Below, piece after piece: positions 25,120-33,679 of a stretch of 64,000 bases of DNA. Both the position numbers and the translations under genes were made by a program. The notes under the pieces are model-generated. The model searched no databases and had not been told where the DNA came from. It saw nothing but the letters and a program-made list of their open reading frames with translations. Each line of letters begins with the position of its first letter. The first letter of the stretch is position 1. Origin of the DNA: a virus. The stretch is from the IMG/VR virus record IMGVR_UViG_3300029267_003703, positions 1-64,000 of that record; one strand, 5' to 3'.

Positions 25120-25431
25120 ATGACACAAGAAGGCAACAGGTTGTCCGACGAGGAGCGCAAGGGACTGCCCGCTCGCGTGGACATCTCCAACGCCTACGCG
25201 TTCATCAAGGGAAGCGAGGCTCAAGACAGTCTTGCGGCCCTCACGTTCGACGAGATGATGCAGAGGCAGGTCGACCGCCTGGAGGGAAAAGACGGCGGCC
25301 GGTCCGCGATCGAGCGCATCACCGAGATCGAGAACCGCCTGAACGCAGTCGTCGAGCAGGCGAAAGAGCAGGAGGAGAGCGATGTCGATGCCGAGGACAA
25401 CGTCAACACCGAGGCGAACCCCAGTCAATAA
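25120..25431 (+). CDS. Small hypothetical protein, first gene of baseplate operon
   Basis: A 103-residue acidic, helical protein directly behind the promoter. Its C-terminal half (V-D-R-L-E-G-K-D ... I-E-N-R-L-N-A-V-V-E-Q-A) has a coiled-coil pattern. The next gene starts inside its last 50 bases in another frame. No family is recognised. Confidence 0.65.
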   Translation: MTQEGNRLSDEERKGLPARVDISNAYAFIKGSEAQDSLAALTFDEMMQRQVDRLEGKDGGRSAIERITEIENRLNAVVEQAKEQEESDVDAEDNVNTEANPSQ

Positions 25432-25663
25432 TGGGGTCGTTCAGCGGCCCGTGGCAGTGGAGCAAGCCCAGCTCGAGGTGCTCGGCCAGAACTACCACAT
25501 GCGGCTGGAGAGGTCGGAGGATCGGGTGAGGGCCGAGATCGACGCGGTCGGCATCGACCTGTTCGGCTTCTCCGTCGAGCACGTCCGGTTCAACATGGTC
25601 GCGTCCATCACGGCCCTGGCCAACTACTTCGCCAAGAACCGCCTGTCGGACCTCGCTCACTAG
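25382..25663 (+). CDS. Small hypothetical protein, overlapping start
   Basis: A 93-residue protein whose ATG is preceded by AGGAGGAG with good spacing inside the previous gene. Residues 20-93 look like one compact alpha/beta domain ending in H-V-R-F-N-M-V-A-S-I-T-A-L-A-N-Y-F. The N-terminal 20 residues are basic and likely disordered. No known family; a baseplate accessory role would fit the location. Confidence 0.6.
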   Translation: MSMPRTTSTPRRTPVNNGVVQRPVAVEQAQLEVLGQNYHMRLERSEDRVRAEIDAVGIDLFGFSVEHVRFNMVASITALANYFAKNRLSDLAH

Positions 25664-25673
25664 CCGGTTCCTT

Positions 25674-25700
25674 TTGGCGCCTTCGCCTTTCTGGTAGGGT
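25674..25700 (+). promoter_or_regulatory. Candidate extended -10 promoter before the gp25-like gene
   Basis: TTGGCG (25674-25679), a 15-base spacer and TAGGGT (25695-25700) preceded by CTGG. The GTG start at 25710 follows after nine bases. The short spacer makes the -35 doubtful, but the TGG-TAnnnT form matches boxes in other gaps. Confidence 0.35.
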
Positions 25701-25709
25701 AGACGCACC

Positions 25710-26372
25710 GTGACCGTCGACTTTCAAGTAGTCTACCCGCAGGACATCGTGCAGCTCACGCAAGTCAAAGAGCTGTTCGGCTATGACCCCAGGGCACTGT
25801 TCGTAGAGGGGAAAGACTTCCGCCGAGTGGAGGAAGTGCGGATCAACGACCAGATCTCCCCTCGGTACTCCATCATCTCGAAGAACCAGCTGGTCGCGCA
25901 GGTTCCCGATTCTGAGCTGGACCGGGACATCGATGAGGTATCGGTGCTGTCCGCGCGCCTCACCGTCACCCCAACGAGCATGTTGAGGTTTCGCATAGCT
26001 ACGGGTGCGGGCTCTGGCAAGGTCGAAGGGTTCATGCGGCTGCTCCAGCTGTATGTGAAGGTCCTTCTGACCACCCCCGGCACGGACATCTGGATGCCTG
26101 GGATCGGGGGTGGCCTTCTTCAGAAGGTGGGAGGCACGGTGAGCAGGAAAGATGAGGGGCGCGGGCTCATCTCCGAGGCCGTCATCTGCTGCGACAACAC
26201 GACGAGACAGATCATCGCCCTGCAGGCCCAGCAGCAGCTCCCTCCGGAGGAACGTCTGCTGTCGGCGAAGGTGGTCGCATCCGACTACGACCCGACCCTG
26301 CAGATGCTGACCGTCAGTCCGAAGATCGTGAGCCACGCCGGCGTGACCGGCTACGCCACGCTCGTCCTTTGA
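25710..26372 (+). CDS. gp25/GPW-like baseplate wedge protein
   Basis: A 220-residue protein starting at GTG 25710. The central L-L-Q-L-Y-V-K-V-L-L-T-T-P-G-T-D-I-W-M-P-G-I-G-G-G-L region (residues 112-140) matches the gp25/GPW signature, in which a helix ends in a L-L-x-T-P-G-E turn followed by a P-x-x-G-x-G-L segment. The protein is longer than T4 gp25, with extra N-terminal strands. Its position directly before the J-like wedge gene is the usual gp25-gp6 order. Confidence 0.75.
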   Translation: MTVDFQVVYPQDIVQLTQVKELFGYDPRALFVEGKDFRRVEEVRINDQISPRYSIISKNQLVAQVPDSELDRDIDEVSVLSARLTVTPTSMLRFRIATGAGSGKVEGFMRLLQLYVKVLLTTPGTDIWMPGIGGGLLQKVGGTVSRKDEGRGLISEAVICCDNTTRQIIALQAQQQLPPEERLLSAKVVASDYDPTLQMLTVSPKIVSHAGVTGYATLVL

Positions 26373-26379
26373 GGTAGGC

Positions 26380-29300
26380 ATGGCACTGCGAGACTACGAG
26401 GCGTTCCTCCGCGAAAGGCTGCAGATCTGGGATCCCAATGTGGACGTGTCCCCGGGGTCCCCGATCGATGTCGAGGTCATTCAGCCGCTGCTTGGGCGGA
26501 TCGGCAACGACCCGTTCTCGTCCAACCTTCCTCTGTTCATTCGGGAGAGGTTGGCGCAGGAGTGGCCGAACATGAACACGTCGGAGGGCAGCGCCCTCGT
26601 GGACCTGTTGGTCAAGGGCTCCGAGCTCATCTTCGACCCGGTCGTCCGGGAGACCAACCGCATCGCGCTGTCGCAGTCGCTCAAGGACCCTGAGCTGCTG
26701 ACCACGGAAGAGGCCGACGCCCTGGCCGCCAACACGTTCTCCAACCGGACCCGGGGCGAGCTCGCTGTCGGCAAGGTGCGGGTGCGCTACGGTTCTCCTC
26801 GAGGCGTGAACGTCTCCCCGACCGACTACTTCCTGTCCAAGACGGGTCTTTTGTTCTACGCCACCAGCAAGCAGACCATCACGTCGCAAGAGATGCTGCT
26901 CAACCAGGAGGGCAACGAGTACTTCTTCGACGTGAACGCCATCGCGGAGGCCCCAGGTACGGCCTACAACATCGGTCCGGGAGAGATCTCCAGGGCACCG
27001 ACTCTTCAGGGCGCTTCGAGCGTCACGAACAAGACCAAGTTCGGGGGAGGGCTGGACTCCGAAGGCGCTCTCGAGTTCATCACGCGCACGGACCAGGAGC
27101 TCAGCCATCGCAGCATGGGCGTGCTGCGCGGCATCATCCACAAGCTCACTGAAGAGTTCGGCGGCATCACTCGAATCAACGTGGTCGGCTTCAACGACCC
27201 GGAGATGCAGCGCGACATCGTCAAGGGCGGGGGGCTTGGGCCCATCGTCACCTCGGGGGAGAACGCCTACAGCTTCCCAGACGGCTTGAACGGGGCAACC
27301 ACTAGGCGCATCCGCGTGACCGACCCCGTCGACTTTCGCCTGCTCATCGGCTCGCCGAACTTGGAGGTGGAGGACTACGTGCTGACAGTGCACGGTGCGT
27401 TTGCTGCGCCGCCGAGCATCCAAGACCTCGACATCACTCGAGTCATCAACGACCGCACACTCGAAGTGCGGCAGTCTCTGTTCGTGACGGGCCCCGACGC
27501 GCACCCGTGGGGTCTTCGGAAGAAGAGCATCACCTTGTCGAGCATCCCCGGGGGCATCGTCTTCCCGGACGGGGCGAACGGCGAGGTCAACATCGAAGAC
27601 AACGAGATTCACATCGGCGGTCTGACCGACATCTACATCAAGGGCAGCTCCTTCGAGGACGGGTCCTTGGTACTCGACGCGGTCACGGACGACCAGCCGA
27701 TCGCTGCCGGAACGCAGGCATTCATCCCGAACACCGCCGGCGTGGGGCAAAGGACCGTGGTCCTGCAGACCTACACGAGCGTGGGCCCGCCCACGCAGAC
27801 GGGGGAGCTGTACTACATCCGAGATACGGACCCCGTCTACAACCTGTTCCGCGGCACCATCAACTTGGGCTGGGTCTTCCAGGTCACAGAGCCCTCTTCG
27901 GTGGCGGGCTTCTATCGGATCGTGGCAGTCGAGCACGTGACCGACCCTCTCGACATTCACTACGGCCGCGCGCGGTTGACCTTGGACGCTGACGCCGGCA
28001 ACGGCAGCGGTGTTCAAGTCAACGACGTGGTGTGGAAGATTCAGGACGACGTCGACGTCGAGCTCGCGGAGCCGAAGGAGACGAAGATCTCTGGAAACGA
28101 CTTGCAGACGGGTGTCGGTTCCGACCTCGTATCCACCGCCACCGGGCACAACTTCGACGCGCTTGGCGTGGCCGTGGACGACATCTTGCGCATCTACGAC
28201 GGGCCTGATGCAGGGGACTACAAGATCATCGCCGTGCCCGCGCCGTTCACCTTGGTGCAGCTCGCGTCCCCTTTGATCACCACCAAGACCGGTTTGAAGT
28301 ACACGATCTTCCGTCCGAACGCCGCCGGCGGGATGAACATGCCGCTCATCCGCGTGCAGACGATCGACGTGCTCGACTCGAACCAGCAGCCCACTGGCTC
28401 GACTGTTCCTTTTGGGGCCCCGGTCTACGCCGAGACCAAGTCCTTCTCCAACGCGTTGAGGGGCAAAAAGGTCGAGATCCAAGACGGGACCCTTGGTATT
28501 GTGGGCCGGGCCTTCCCGACGAGCCTGTCACCGGCGCCGAACCTCGACAACACGGGGGTGGAGGGAAAGGCCCTGCACATTCGGTGGCAAGTACAAGGCA
28601 CCCTCGACAAAGACCCGCTCATCAGGTTCACCGATGTGCCGATGCCTGCGGTTGGTCCTGTCTCTCTCCAAGAGGTGGTCGACGCCATCAACACGCACAT
28701 GTCGAACCCCGCCATCGCCGGGGTGGCCCCCGCCTACATCGTCAGCGAGAACCGGCTCGGTATCGCTCCAGTGGCCCCGTACACGGAAGTCGACAGCTCC
28801 ACCGGCGGCCCGCTGCTGTCCTGCTACGAGAACTTGTTCGGAACGGGGGTCAGATGGCGGGAGCCTCTCACGTCCAGAGACGTTCGATCGGACGAGTTTC
28901 TGACACGGTACTACCCCAATCTGGGGTGGATAGATGACCGGCTTGGCATCGATAAGCGGACGGACGTGGTGGATGTGCTGAACGGCTACCAGGTCGGCAG
29001 CTACCCGATCATGAGGGACCCCTGGATCCTCACTCAGGTGGCGGACCCTGAGTCTGGCCTCATCGTCGACACGGACCTGAACCCGGAGTCGGACAGAAGG
29101 GTGCGTGTGGGAGCTCGATCCATCGGGTACGGCCGCTTCTACTTCCTTGAGCCGGTCACCATCGAGTTCAATCAGGACACAGAGGGGACCGTAAGCCTGG
29201 ACGACGGGACCATCCTTACCTTCCGTCCGGATCCTCTCATCAGTGCTGTGCGCATCCCGGCGCCGCCGAGCTCGATCGAGCCCAAGGATGGGTTCGTGAC

Positions 29301-30546
29301 CGCCTACGTTCTGCCGGATGGTACGTTCAACAGCCCGAATGCCGAGTTCGTCAGCATGGGCATCCAGAGCGGGGACATCATCCGCATCGACAGGATGGAC
29401 GTTCCGGTGTCCGGCCCGCTCACTGACCCGGTCCTGGCAATTGCGGACAAGACTCTCGTCTTTTCTGTGGACGGTCACGCCGACGTGACCATCACGCTCC
29501 TGCAAACGGACAACCTGGGCAACATCGGGCGGCAGGAGCTCGCCGACCAGATCAACTCGGCCCTCGGCGTGCCCGCGGTAATCATCGACAGCGCCAATCG
29601 CCTGACCCTGTCCGGGGACGTACCTGTGGTCCTGCGGTTCGACGACGACACGGCCAACTCCGGCATCTACGCCATCCCAGGCATGCAGGCCATCGTCACC
29701 GAGGACACCAGCAACACCTCGGACATGTTCGGGGACTACCTCATCCTTCGGGTGGTGGATGAGCAGACCCTCAGGTTCAGGGCTATTCAGGGGCCGGCCG
29801 GCATCGTCACCACCTCTCCCTTCCAACACTACTCGATCGTTCGGCCGGGCGCGCAGCGCATCACCAGCACGCAGATGCAGCAGAACGAAGGTCCGGCGGG
29901 CCTGTACTACGCTGACGTGGAGATGGCGTCCAACGGCACGGGCGACTTGTACAACGTCGAGGCGGGCCTCGAGATGCAGATCGAGGGCTACTACACGTAC
30001 GGCTACTACTTGAGCACGAACAACGAGGTTCTCACGTTCTCGGACGCTGAGGAGCCGGTCATGACGCTGCCCCCGGTCTACTTCCCCGTGGGCACTTCCG
30101 ATGACCTGCGCAACGCCGTCAGGATCATCTTCCAGAACTTGCAGGTCAACTACCAGACGCAGAGCTTGGTGAGCGACGCTCAGAGCTACACCATGAGCGA
30201 GATCGAGCGCGACGTTTGCCAGAACCCGCTGGTCAAGCACCTGATCCCGCACTTCGTACGTCTGGACCTGGTCTACGAAGGCGGGTCGAAGGCGTCTGTG
30301 CTGCTGCCGGACGTCGAGGCGTACATTCGCAACACCTACCCCAACCAGCCCCTCGAGGCCACGGGCGTCCAGAAGCTGGCGCAGAACAGGGGCGCCACGT
30401 CGGTGGAGGGGCCGCTCGACCTCATCGCGGTGGTACACCGCACCGACCGGACGGTGTGGTTGGACTGGTCGCAGAATCGGGTCAGCACCGGCCGCCTCTC
30501 TGCCTTCATCCCCGACGTTCTGAACCTCGAGCGCAGAAGCGCCTAG
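26380..30546 (+). CDS. J-like/gp6-like baseplate wedge protein (1388 aa)
   Basis: A very large member of the baseplate J family. The N-terminal R-D-Y-E-A-F-L-R-E-R-L-Q and P-G-S-P-I-D-V-E segments are typical of its start. Residues 60-240 carry the conserved core (A-x-x-L-A-x-N, then Y-N-I-G-P-G-E-I near 199). The central part is repetitive, with copies of D-A-L-G-V-A-V-D-D-I-L-R-I-Y and A-G-D-Y-K-I-I-A-V motifs, and with D-A-I-N-type helix segments near 770 and 1065. The C-terminus resembles the wedge contact region. SD GAGG is eight bases before the ATG. Its TAG shares the palindrome CTAG with the reverse gene behind it. Confidence 0.85.
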   Translation: MALRDYEAFLRERLQIWDPNVDVSPGSPIDVEVIQPLLGRIGNDPFSSNLPLFIRERLAQEWPNMNTSEGSALVDLLVKGSELIFDPVVRETNRIALSQSLKDPELLTTEEADALAANTFSNRTRGELAVGKVRVRYGSPRGVNVSPTDYFLSKTGLLFYATSKQTITSQEMLLNQEGNEYFFDVNAIAEAPGTAYNIGPGEISRAPTLQGASSVTNKTKFGGGLDSEGALEFITRTDQELSHRSMGVLRGIIHKLTEEFGGITRINVVGFNDPEMQRDIVKGGGLGPIVTSGENAYSFPDGLNGATTRRIRVTDPVDFRLLIGSPNLEVEDYVLTVHGAFAAPPSIQDLDITRVINDRTLEVRQSLFVTGPDAHPWGLRKKSITLSSIPGGIVFPDGANGEVNIEDNEIHIGGLTDIYIKGSSFEDGSLVLDAVTDDQPIAAGTQAFIPNTAGVGQRTVVLQTYTSVGPPTQTGELYYIRDTDPVYNLFRGTINLGWVFQVTEPSSVAGFYRIVAVEHVTDPLDIHYGRARLTLDADAGNGSGVQVNDVVWKIQDDVDVELAEPKETKISGNDLQTGVGSDLVSTATGHNFDALGVAVDDILRIYDGPDAGDYKIIAVPAPFTLVQLASPLITTKTGLKYTIFRPNAAGGMNMPLIRVQTIDVLDSNQQPTGSTVPFGAPVYAETKSFSNALRGKKVEIQDGTLGIVGRAFPTSLSPAPNLDNTGVEGKALHIRWQVQGTLDKDPLIRFTDVPMPAVGPVSLQEVVDAINTHMSNPAIAGVAPAYIVSENRLGIAPVAPYTEVDSSTGGPLLSCYENLFGTGVRWREPLTSRDVRSDEFLTRYYPNLGWIDDRLGIDKRTDVVDVLNGYQVGSYPIMRDPWILTQVADPESGLIVDTDLNPESDRRVRVGARSIGYGRFYFLEPVTIEFNQDTEGTVSLDDGTILTFRPDPLISAVRIPAPPSSIEPKDGFVTAYVLPDGTFNSPNAEFVSMGIQSGDIIRIDRMDVPVSGPLTDPVLAIADKTLVFSVDGHADVTITLLQTDNLGNIGRQELADQINSALGVPAVIIDSANRLTLSGDVPVVLRFDDDTANSGIYAIPGMQAIVTEDTSNTSDMFGDYLILRVVDEQTLRFRAIQGPAGIVTTSPFQHYSIVRPGAQRITSTQMQQNEGPAGLYYADVEMASNGTGDLYNVEAGLEMQIEGYYTYGYYLSTNNEVLTFSDAEEPVMTLPPVYFPVGTSDDLRNAVRIIFQNLQVNYQTQSLVSDAQSYTMSEIERDVCQNPLVKHLIPHFVRLDLVYEGGSKASVLLPDVEAYIRNTYPNQPLEATGVQKLAQNRGATSVEGPLDLIAVVHRTDRTVWLDWSQNRVSTGRLSAFIPDVLNLERRSA

Positions 30547-30851
30547 CTTCCGATGATCGGGATGTCAGGCGGAACCCGTGCGGGGTTCCCCCGCTCTACC
30601 TCCAGGCCAGAGTGGGGGTCGAACAAGTTCCCGCACGAGCCGCACCTCAGTACCGCCCGCGGCACGAGCGTGCCCTGTCCGAAGATGTGCTCTTTGGACA
30701 GGAACTCCTTGTGTCGTTTGCCTCCGCAGCGGGGGCACGTCTCGTACTGCCGGTACAGGGCTTCGTACTTCCGGTTCTCTCCGGACAGATCGTCCTCATA
30801 CCCTTCAATTGCCTTGCGAACCTGCTCTGGGGTCAGGGTGACACACGTCAT
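30543..30851 (-). CDS. Reverse-strand zinc-ribbon protein (moron-like)
   Basis: A 102-residue protein and the only reverse gene inside the forward tail module. C-P-R-C-G near residue 39 and C-G-S-C-G near residue 70 give a clear zinc ribbon. An N-terminal helix (V-R-K-A-I-E-G-Y) precedes it. Its TAG lies on the opposite strand of the same CTAG that ends the J-like gene. No Shine-Dalgarno is visible, and TATACC lies eight bases upstream of the ATG, so it is probably leaderless. It looks like an independently expressed moron. Confidence 0.75.
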   Translation of the reverse strand: MTCVTLTPEQVRKAIEGYEDDLSGENRKYEALYRQYETCPRCGGKRHKEFLSKEHIFGQGTLVPRAVLRCGSCGNLFDPHSGLEVERGNPARVPPDIPIIGS

Positions 30852-30867
30852 TGGCCGATGGTATAAC
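30838..30867. promoter_or_regulatory. Overlapping divergent promoters between reverse zinc-ribbon gene and tail-fibre operon
   Basis: Forward: GTGACA (30838-30843), an 18-base spacer and TATAAC (30862-30867), 19 bases before ATG 30887, which has GGAG. Reverse: TATACC (complement of 30860-30865), eight bases before ATG 30851, with a poorer -35 (TTGACT at 14 bases). The two -10 boxes overlap and face opposite ways. Base 30860 is the first base of the overlapping reverse box. Confidence 0.55.
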
Positions 30868-30886
30868 GGGGGGCGTAGGAGTCAAC

Positions 30887-31789
30887 ATGGCCTGGAGTGC
30901 TGCTTTTCGAATTGACCAAGTCGGGGGAGCTGGTCCAGCGCCCGGCCCGGACCTTGCCAGGACAGACCTTTGGCAGGTCCATAGGGTAGACCTGACTCCC
31001 ACCATGGCCCCGCCGGGGGCCATCTACGAGTGGTCCTTCGTCTCCCGGCCGCCCGGGTCAACGGCGGAGTTTTTGGACCCCGGCACCGGCCTGCCGAACC
31101 CAAACCACGCCACCCCCTACTTCGTCCCCGACGTGTGGGGGACGTTCCTCGTACGCCTGGTACTGAATCAGGGCTCCATTCCGGAGAACGTTCTCGTTGC
31201 GGCCGTCAAGTTCAATCACGACGGGCGCGTCATGCAGTGCGGCTGGCGCTACCCGGGCTTCGGTGAGCAGCAGGACTACGCCAGCGATCCTCGAGGGTGG
31301 GCCACGGCGGTCGAGAACATCTTCGACAGCATCTGCGCTTCGCTGTCTGTTTTCATCGAGGTCGGGGGGACCAGCGCTGCCAGCGCAGGGCTTCGTGAAG
31401 CCGATCTATCTTCCAAGGACCAGAAGAGGACCAGATACCGCTCGATCGACCACACCGACACCGAGCTCGCTACTCTGGCCTCGGAAGTCATCGACAAGAA
31501 GAACTATCTTGGCGGCGTCCTGGCTCTTCTACGATACGACGATGGAGGGGACGTTTATCGACTGGCGTTCCTGGATCCGGTAACAGAGTCGATAGTTACC
31601 CACTGGTCGATGGAGGACTTGTGCTCCAGCGAGCTCACCGGGCCCATCCCGTACGCCTTGGCAGTTCGCGGCCATTACGTGGCCGTTGTTTGCGACCAGG
31701 CGGTGATCTTGTGCGATCCATCCATGGACCTCATCGTGCCGGGGTGCATGACCAACTGGCCCCCCGTGGTCACCATCCCCGAAGTCTAG
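30887..31789 (+). CDS. Tail module protein with beta-rich N-terminus
   Basis: A 300-residue protein. ATG 30887 is chosen over TTG 30851 because GGAG lies five bases upstream and the promoter is between them. Residues 20-110 form an Ig/PKD-like module (A-I-Y-E-W-S-F-V-S-R-P-P-G-S-T-A). Residues 195-300 are alpha/beta with repeated W and H, perhaps a head-tail or fibre connector. It opens the fibre gene run. No family assignment is possible from sequence reading. Confidence 0.65.
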   Translation: MAWSAAFRIDQVGGAGPAPGPDLARTDLWQVHRVDLTPTMAPPGAIYEWSFVSRPPGSTAEFLDPGTGLPNPNHATPYFVPDVWGTFLVRLVLNQGSIPENVLVAAVKFNHDGRVMQCGWRYPGFGEQQDYASDPRGWATAVENIFDSICASLSVFIEVGGTSAASAGLREADLSSKDQKRTRYRSIDHTDTELATLASEVIDKKNYLGGVLALLRYDDGGDVYRLAFLDPVTESIVTHWSMEDLCSSELTGPIPYALAVRGHYVAVVCDQAVILCDPSMDLIVPGCMTNWPPVVTIPEV

Positions 31790-31798
31790 GAGGTCAAG

Positions 31799-31987
31799 AT
31801 GGCGGTCCCCTACGAAGTCATCACTTGCCCGGACCCCCCGTACACGTTCAGTCCCAACTCTCGCGCCGTCATCATCATCGAGGACGGCAAACCCCGGGTC
31901 TTCATCTCCGATCCCGACAAGGACAAGGTCTACACGGCCGAGACCTGTCTGTTGTCGGACATCACGGCCAACACAGCGGCCGTCTAG
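31799..31987 (+). CDS. Small hypothetical protein (62 aa)
   Basis: A short ORF with TAGGAGGTCAAG before its ATG (strong SD). The product is beta-rich and small (residues 12-45 hold a strand-turn-strand pattern), ending in N-T-A-A-V. It sits between two fibre-associated genes and may be an accessory or chaperone; unknown. Confidence 0.6.
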   Translation: MAVPYEVITCPDPPYTFSPNSRAVIIIEDGKPRVFISDPDKDKVYTAETCLLSDITANTAAV

Positions 31988-31993
31988 GTACTC

Positions 31994-33418
31994 ATGGCGA
32001 TTCAGGCAACCACAGCATGGCAGGGAGAGGCGGGGGATCTTCCTCAAGGCATCGCGGTCGACGAGGCGGGGTACGTCTGGGTCGCCTTGAGAGGGGCCGA
32101 CAAGGTGGTGAAGCTCGGGTGGGATGCCCTGTCGGCCATCCTGTCCTTCGAGGGGCAACGCCTGACGCAGCCCGGCCCCGCGGAGCTGCTGTTCGACGGA
32201 ACCTACGTCTGGGCTTCGCACAGCTACGTCGACTACGAGACGCCCGGCCCCACAGTCCTGAGCGACACCGTTTCGCGCGTCTCGGCCAGTACTGACCAGG
32301 TCGTGGACGTGCTGCTCGAGCTCGAGATCTGCGACGAGGAGGCCATTCAAGTAGGAGCTGGCCCCTCGAGGATGTGCTGGGACGGCATGTACGTTTGGCT
32401 GAGCGCCAAGGCCCACATGGACATCTTCGCGCAAAGCCTAGCAGGCTCACAAGTCGTGACGATGGACGTTCCCTTGCCCATACAGATCAACCCCGTGTCG
32501 ATGGAGGTGTCGACGGGAGTACCGCCGCACTTCATGGGGGAGCTCCTTGCGGTGCCGTGGGTCCCGCTTCTTTCGGGCATCGACGTGACGACCTACCCCG
32601 TCGCCTTCGATAACATGCGGGGGCTCTGGTTCTCTTTCTACCAAGAAGTGCATGTTGGGGCAGCCACGCTGCCTTCTGTTTGCGTCTTCCGGATCCCGCA
32701 GAACTGCTCTCGTGGAGAGTACGATGAGCTGGCGCTTCGGCACATGCCGGCTGGTGCCCTTCTTACTATCTCCGACCCATCTAGTTCTGGGTGCAACATC
32801 CAAACAGAAGATGCTGGCGCCGGCGTCATCGAGGCCATGCTCGGCACCTCGGACGGTGACGTGCCAACGTGGAACGCGGCGACAGAAAAGTGGGTGCCCG
32901 GCCCTCCGGGGGCGGCCACAGACGTGCGCGTCAAGGTCACCGCGGCGGACACGACGACCGACTACCTCTTCAACAAGATCGCGGCCGGCTCGAACATCTC
33001 GCTCAACGTTCTCAACCCTGGCGCCAACGAGCAGCTCGAGATCAGTGCGGTGGGCGGCTCCGGCAGCCTCACCGGCACCTACACCAATGGGGGAGGTGTC
33101 GTCGCAGGAGACGCCGTGTACATCTCGGGTACCGATACGGTTGGTCGCGCTGACGCATCCGGCCTGTCGACGGCGCCTTGTGTAGGCTTCGCTGTGGCTG
33201 TTGGCGCGAGCGTGACGGTCCAGTATGCTGGCGAGGTAACATTGCCCAGTCCGGTTCTGGTGGCCGGGGCAGAGTACTACCTCGCCGCTTCCGCCGGGCA
33301 GATCACGACAACGGCCCCAACAGGAGCGAACAGAGTGCTGCAAAAGATCGGGTACGCCAAGAGTTCGACGGTCCTCGTGTTGAACCCGGACAACTCGTAC
33401 GCCGTTCTGGCAGCATAG
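31994..33418 (+). CDS. Fibre protein: beta-propeller-like N-terminus and phage fibre C-terminal domain
   Basis: A 474-residue protein. Residues 1-245 contain NHL/propeller-like strands (G-I-A-V-D-E-A-G-Y-V-W-V-A). Residues 270-350 are Gly/Ala-rich with strand motifs. The C-terminal 120 residues (G-D-A-V-Y-I-S-G-T-D-T-V ... Q-I-T-T-T-A-P-T-G-A-N) form a fibre or spike module also found at the end of the 1195 aa fibre at 33680. The propeller-like part may bind a receptor or another tail part. Confidence 0.7.
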   Translation: MAIQATTAWQGEAGDLPQGIAVDEAGYVWVALRGADKVVKLGWDALSAILSFEGQRLTQPGPAELLFDGTYVWASHSYVDYETPGPTVLSDTVSRVSASTDQVVDVLLELEICDEEAIQVGAGPSRMCWDGMYVWLSAKAHMDIFAQSLAGSQVVTMDVPLPIQINPVSMEVSTGVPPHFMGELLAVPWVPLLSGIDVTTYPVAFDNMRGLWFSFYQEVHVGAATLPSVCVFRIPQNCSRGEYDELALRHMPAGALLTISDPSSSGCNIQTEDAGAGVIEAMLGTSDGDVPTWNAATEKWVPGPPGAATDVRVKVTAADTTTDYLFNKIAAGSNISLNVLNPGANEQLEISAVGGSGSLTGTYTNGGGVVAGDAVYISGTDTVGRADASGLSTAPCVGFAVAVGASVTVQYAGEVTLPSPVLVAGAEYYLAASAGQITTTAPTGANRVLQKIGYAKSSTVLVLNPDNSYAVLAA

Positions 33419-33431
33419 GTGGAGGAAGAGC

Positions 33432-33662
33432 ATGGCACGTTTCAAGTATCTCGGTGAGCCGCCCCGTCCCAGTCTGGTCACTTCCTACGGCCCCTGTTTG
33501 AAGATTCGGATCCGTAAGCAGGACGGCACCGTTGAGACTTTGGAGCCTGTCTCCCCGGCGACTTCGTTCGTCATCGGGGAAGATATTGGACACGAGATCA
33601 CCGACCCGCGTGTTCTGAGGCATATGAGGGCAGAGACAACCCGCTTCGAAGAGATCGTGTGA
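33432..33662 (+). CDS. Small fibre-associated protein
   Basis: A 76-residue protein with GGAGGAAG before the ATG. It is basic at the N-terminus, with mixed strands and a C-terminal helix (R-V-L-R-H-M-R-A-E-T). It lies between two fibre genes and could be a fibre chaperone or connector. No family is recognised. Confidence 0.6.
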   Translation: MARFKYLGEPPRPSLVTSYGPCLKIRIRKQDGTVETLEPVSPATSFVIGEDIGHEITDPRVLRHMRAETTRFEEIV

Positions 33663-33679
33663 GTCGGAGGTAACAAGAC

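Noticed and set aside
26314-28482. A 722-codon reverse open frame opposite the baseplate J-like gene
   Set aside because: Same GC-driven shadow effect; no SD, no domain, and the forward gene is complete. The long reverse frames at 4918-6375, 13985-15919, 28528-30438 and 43371-44807 were rejected for the same reason.
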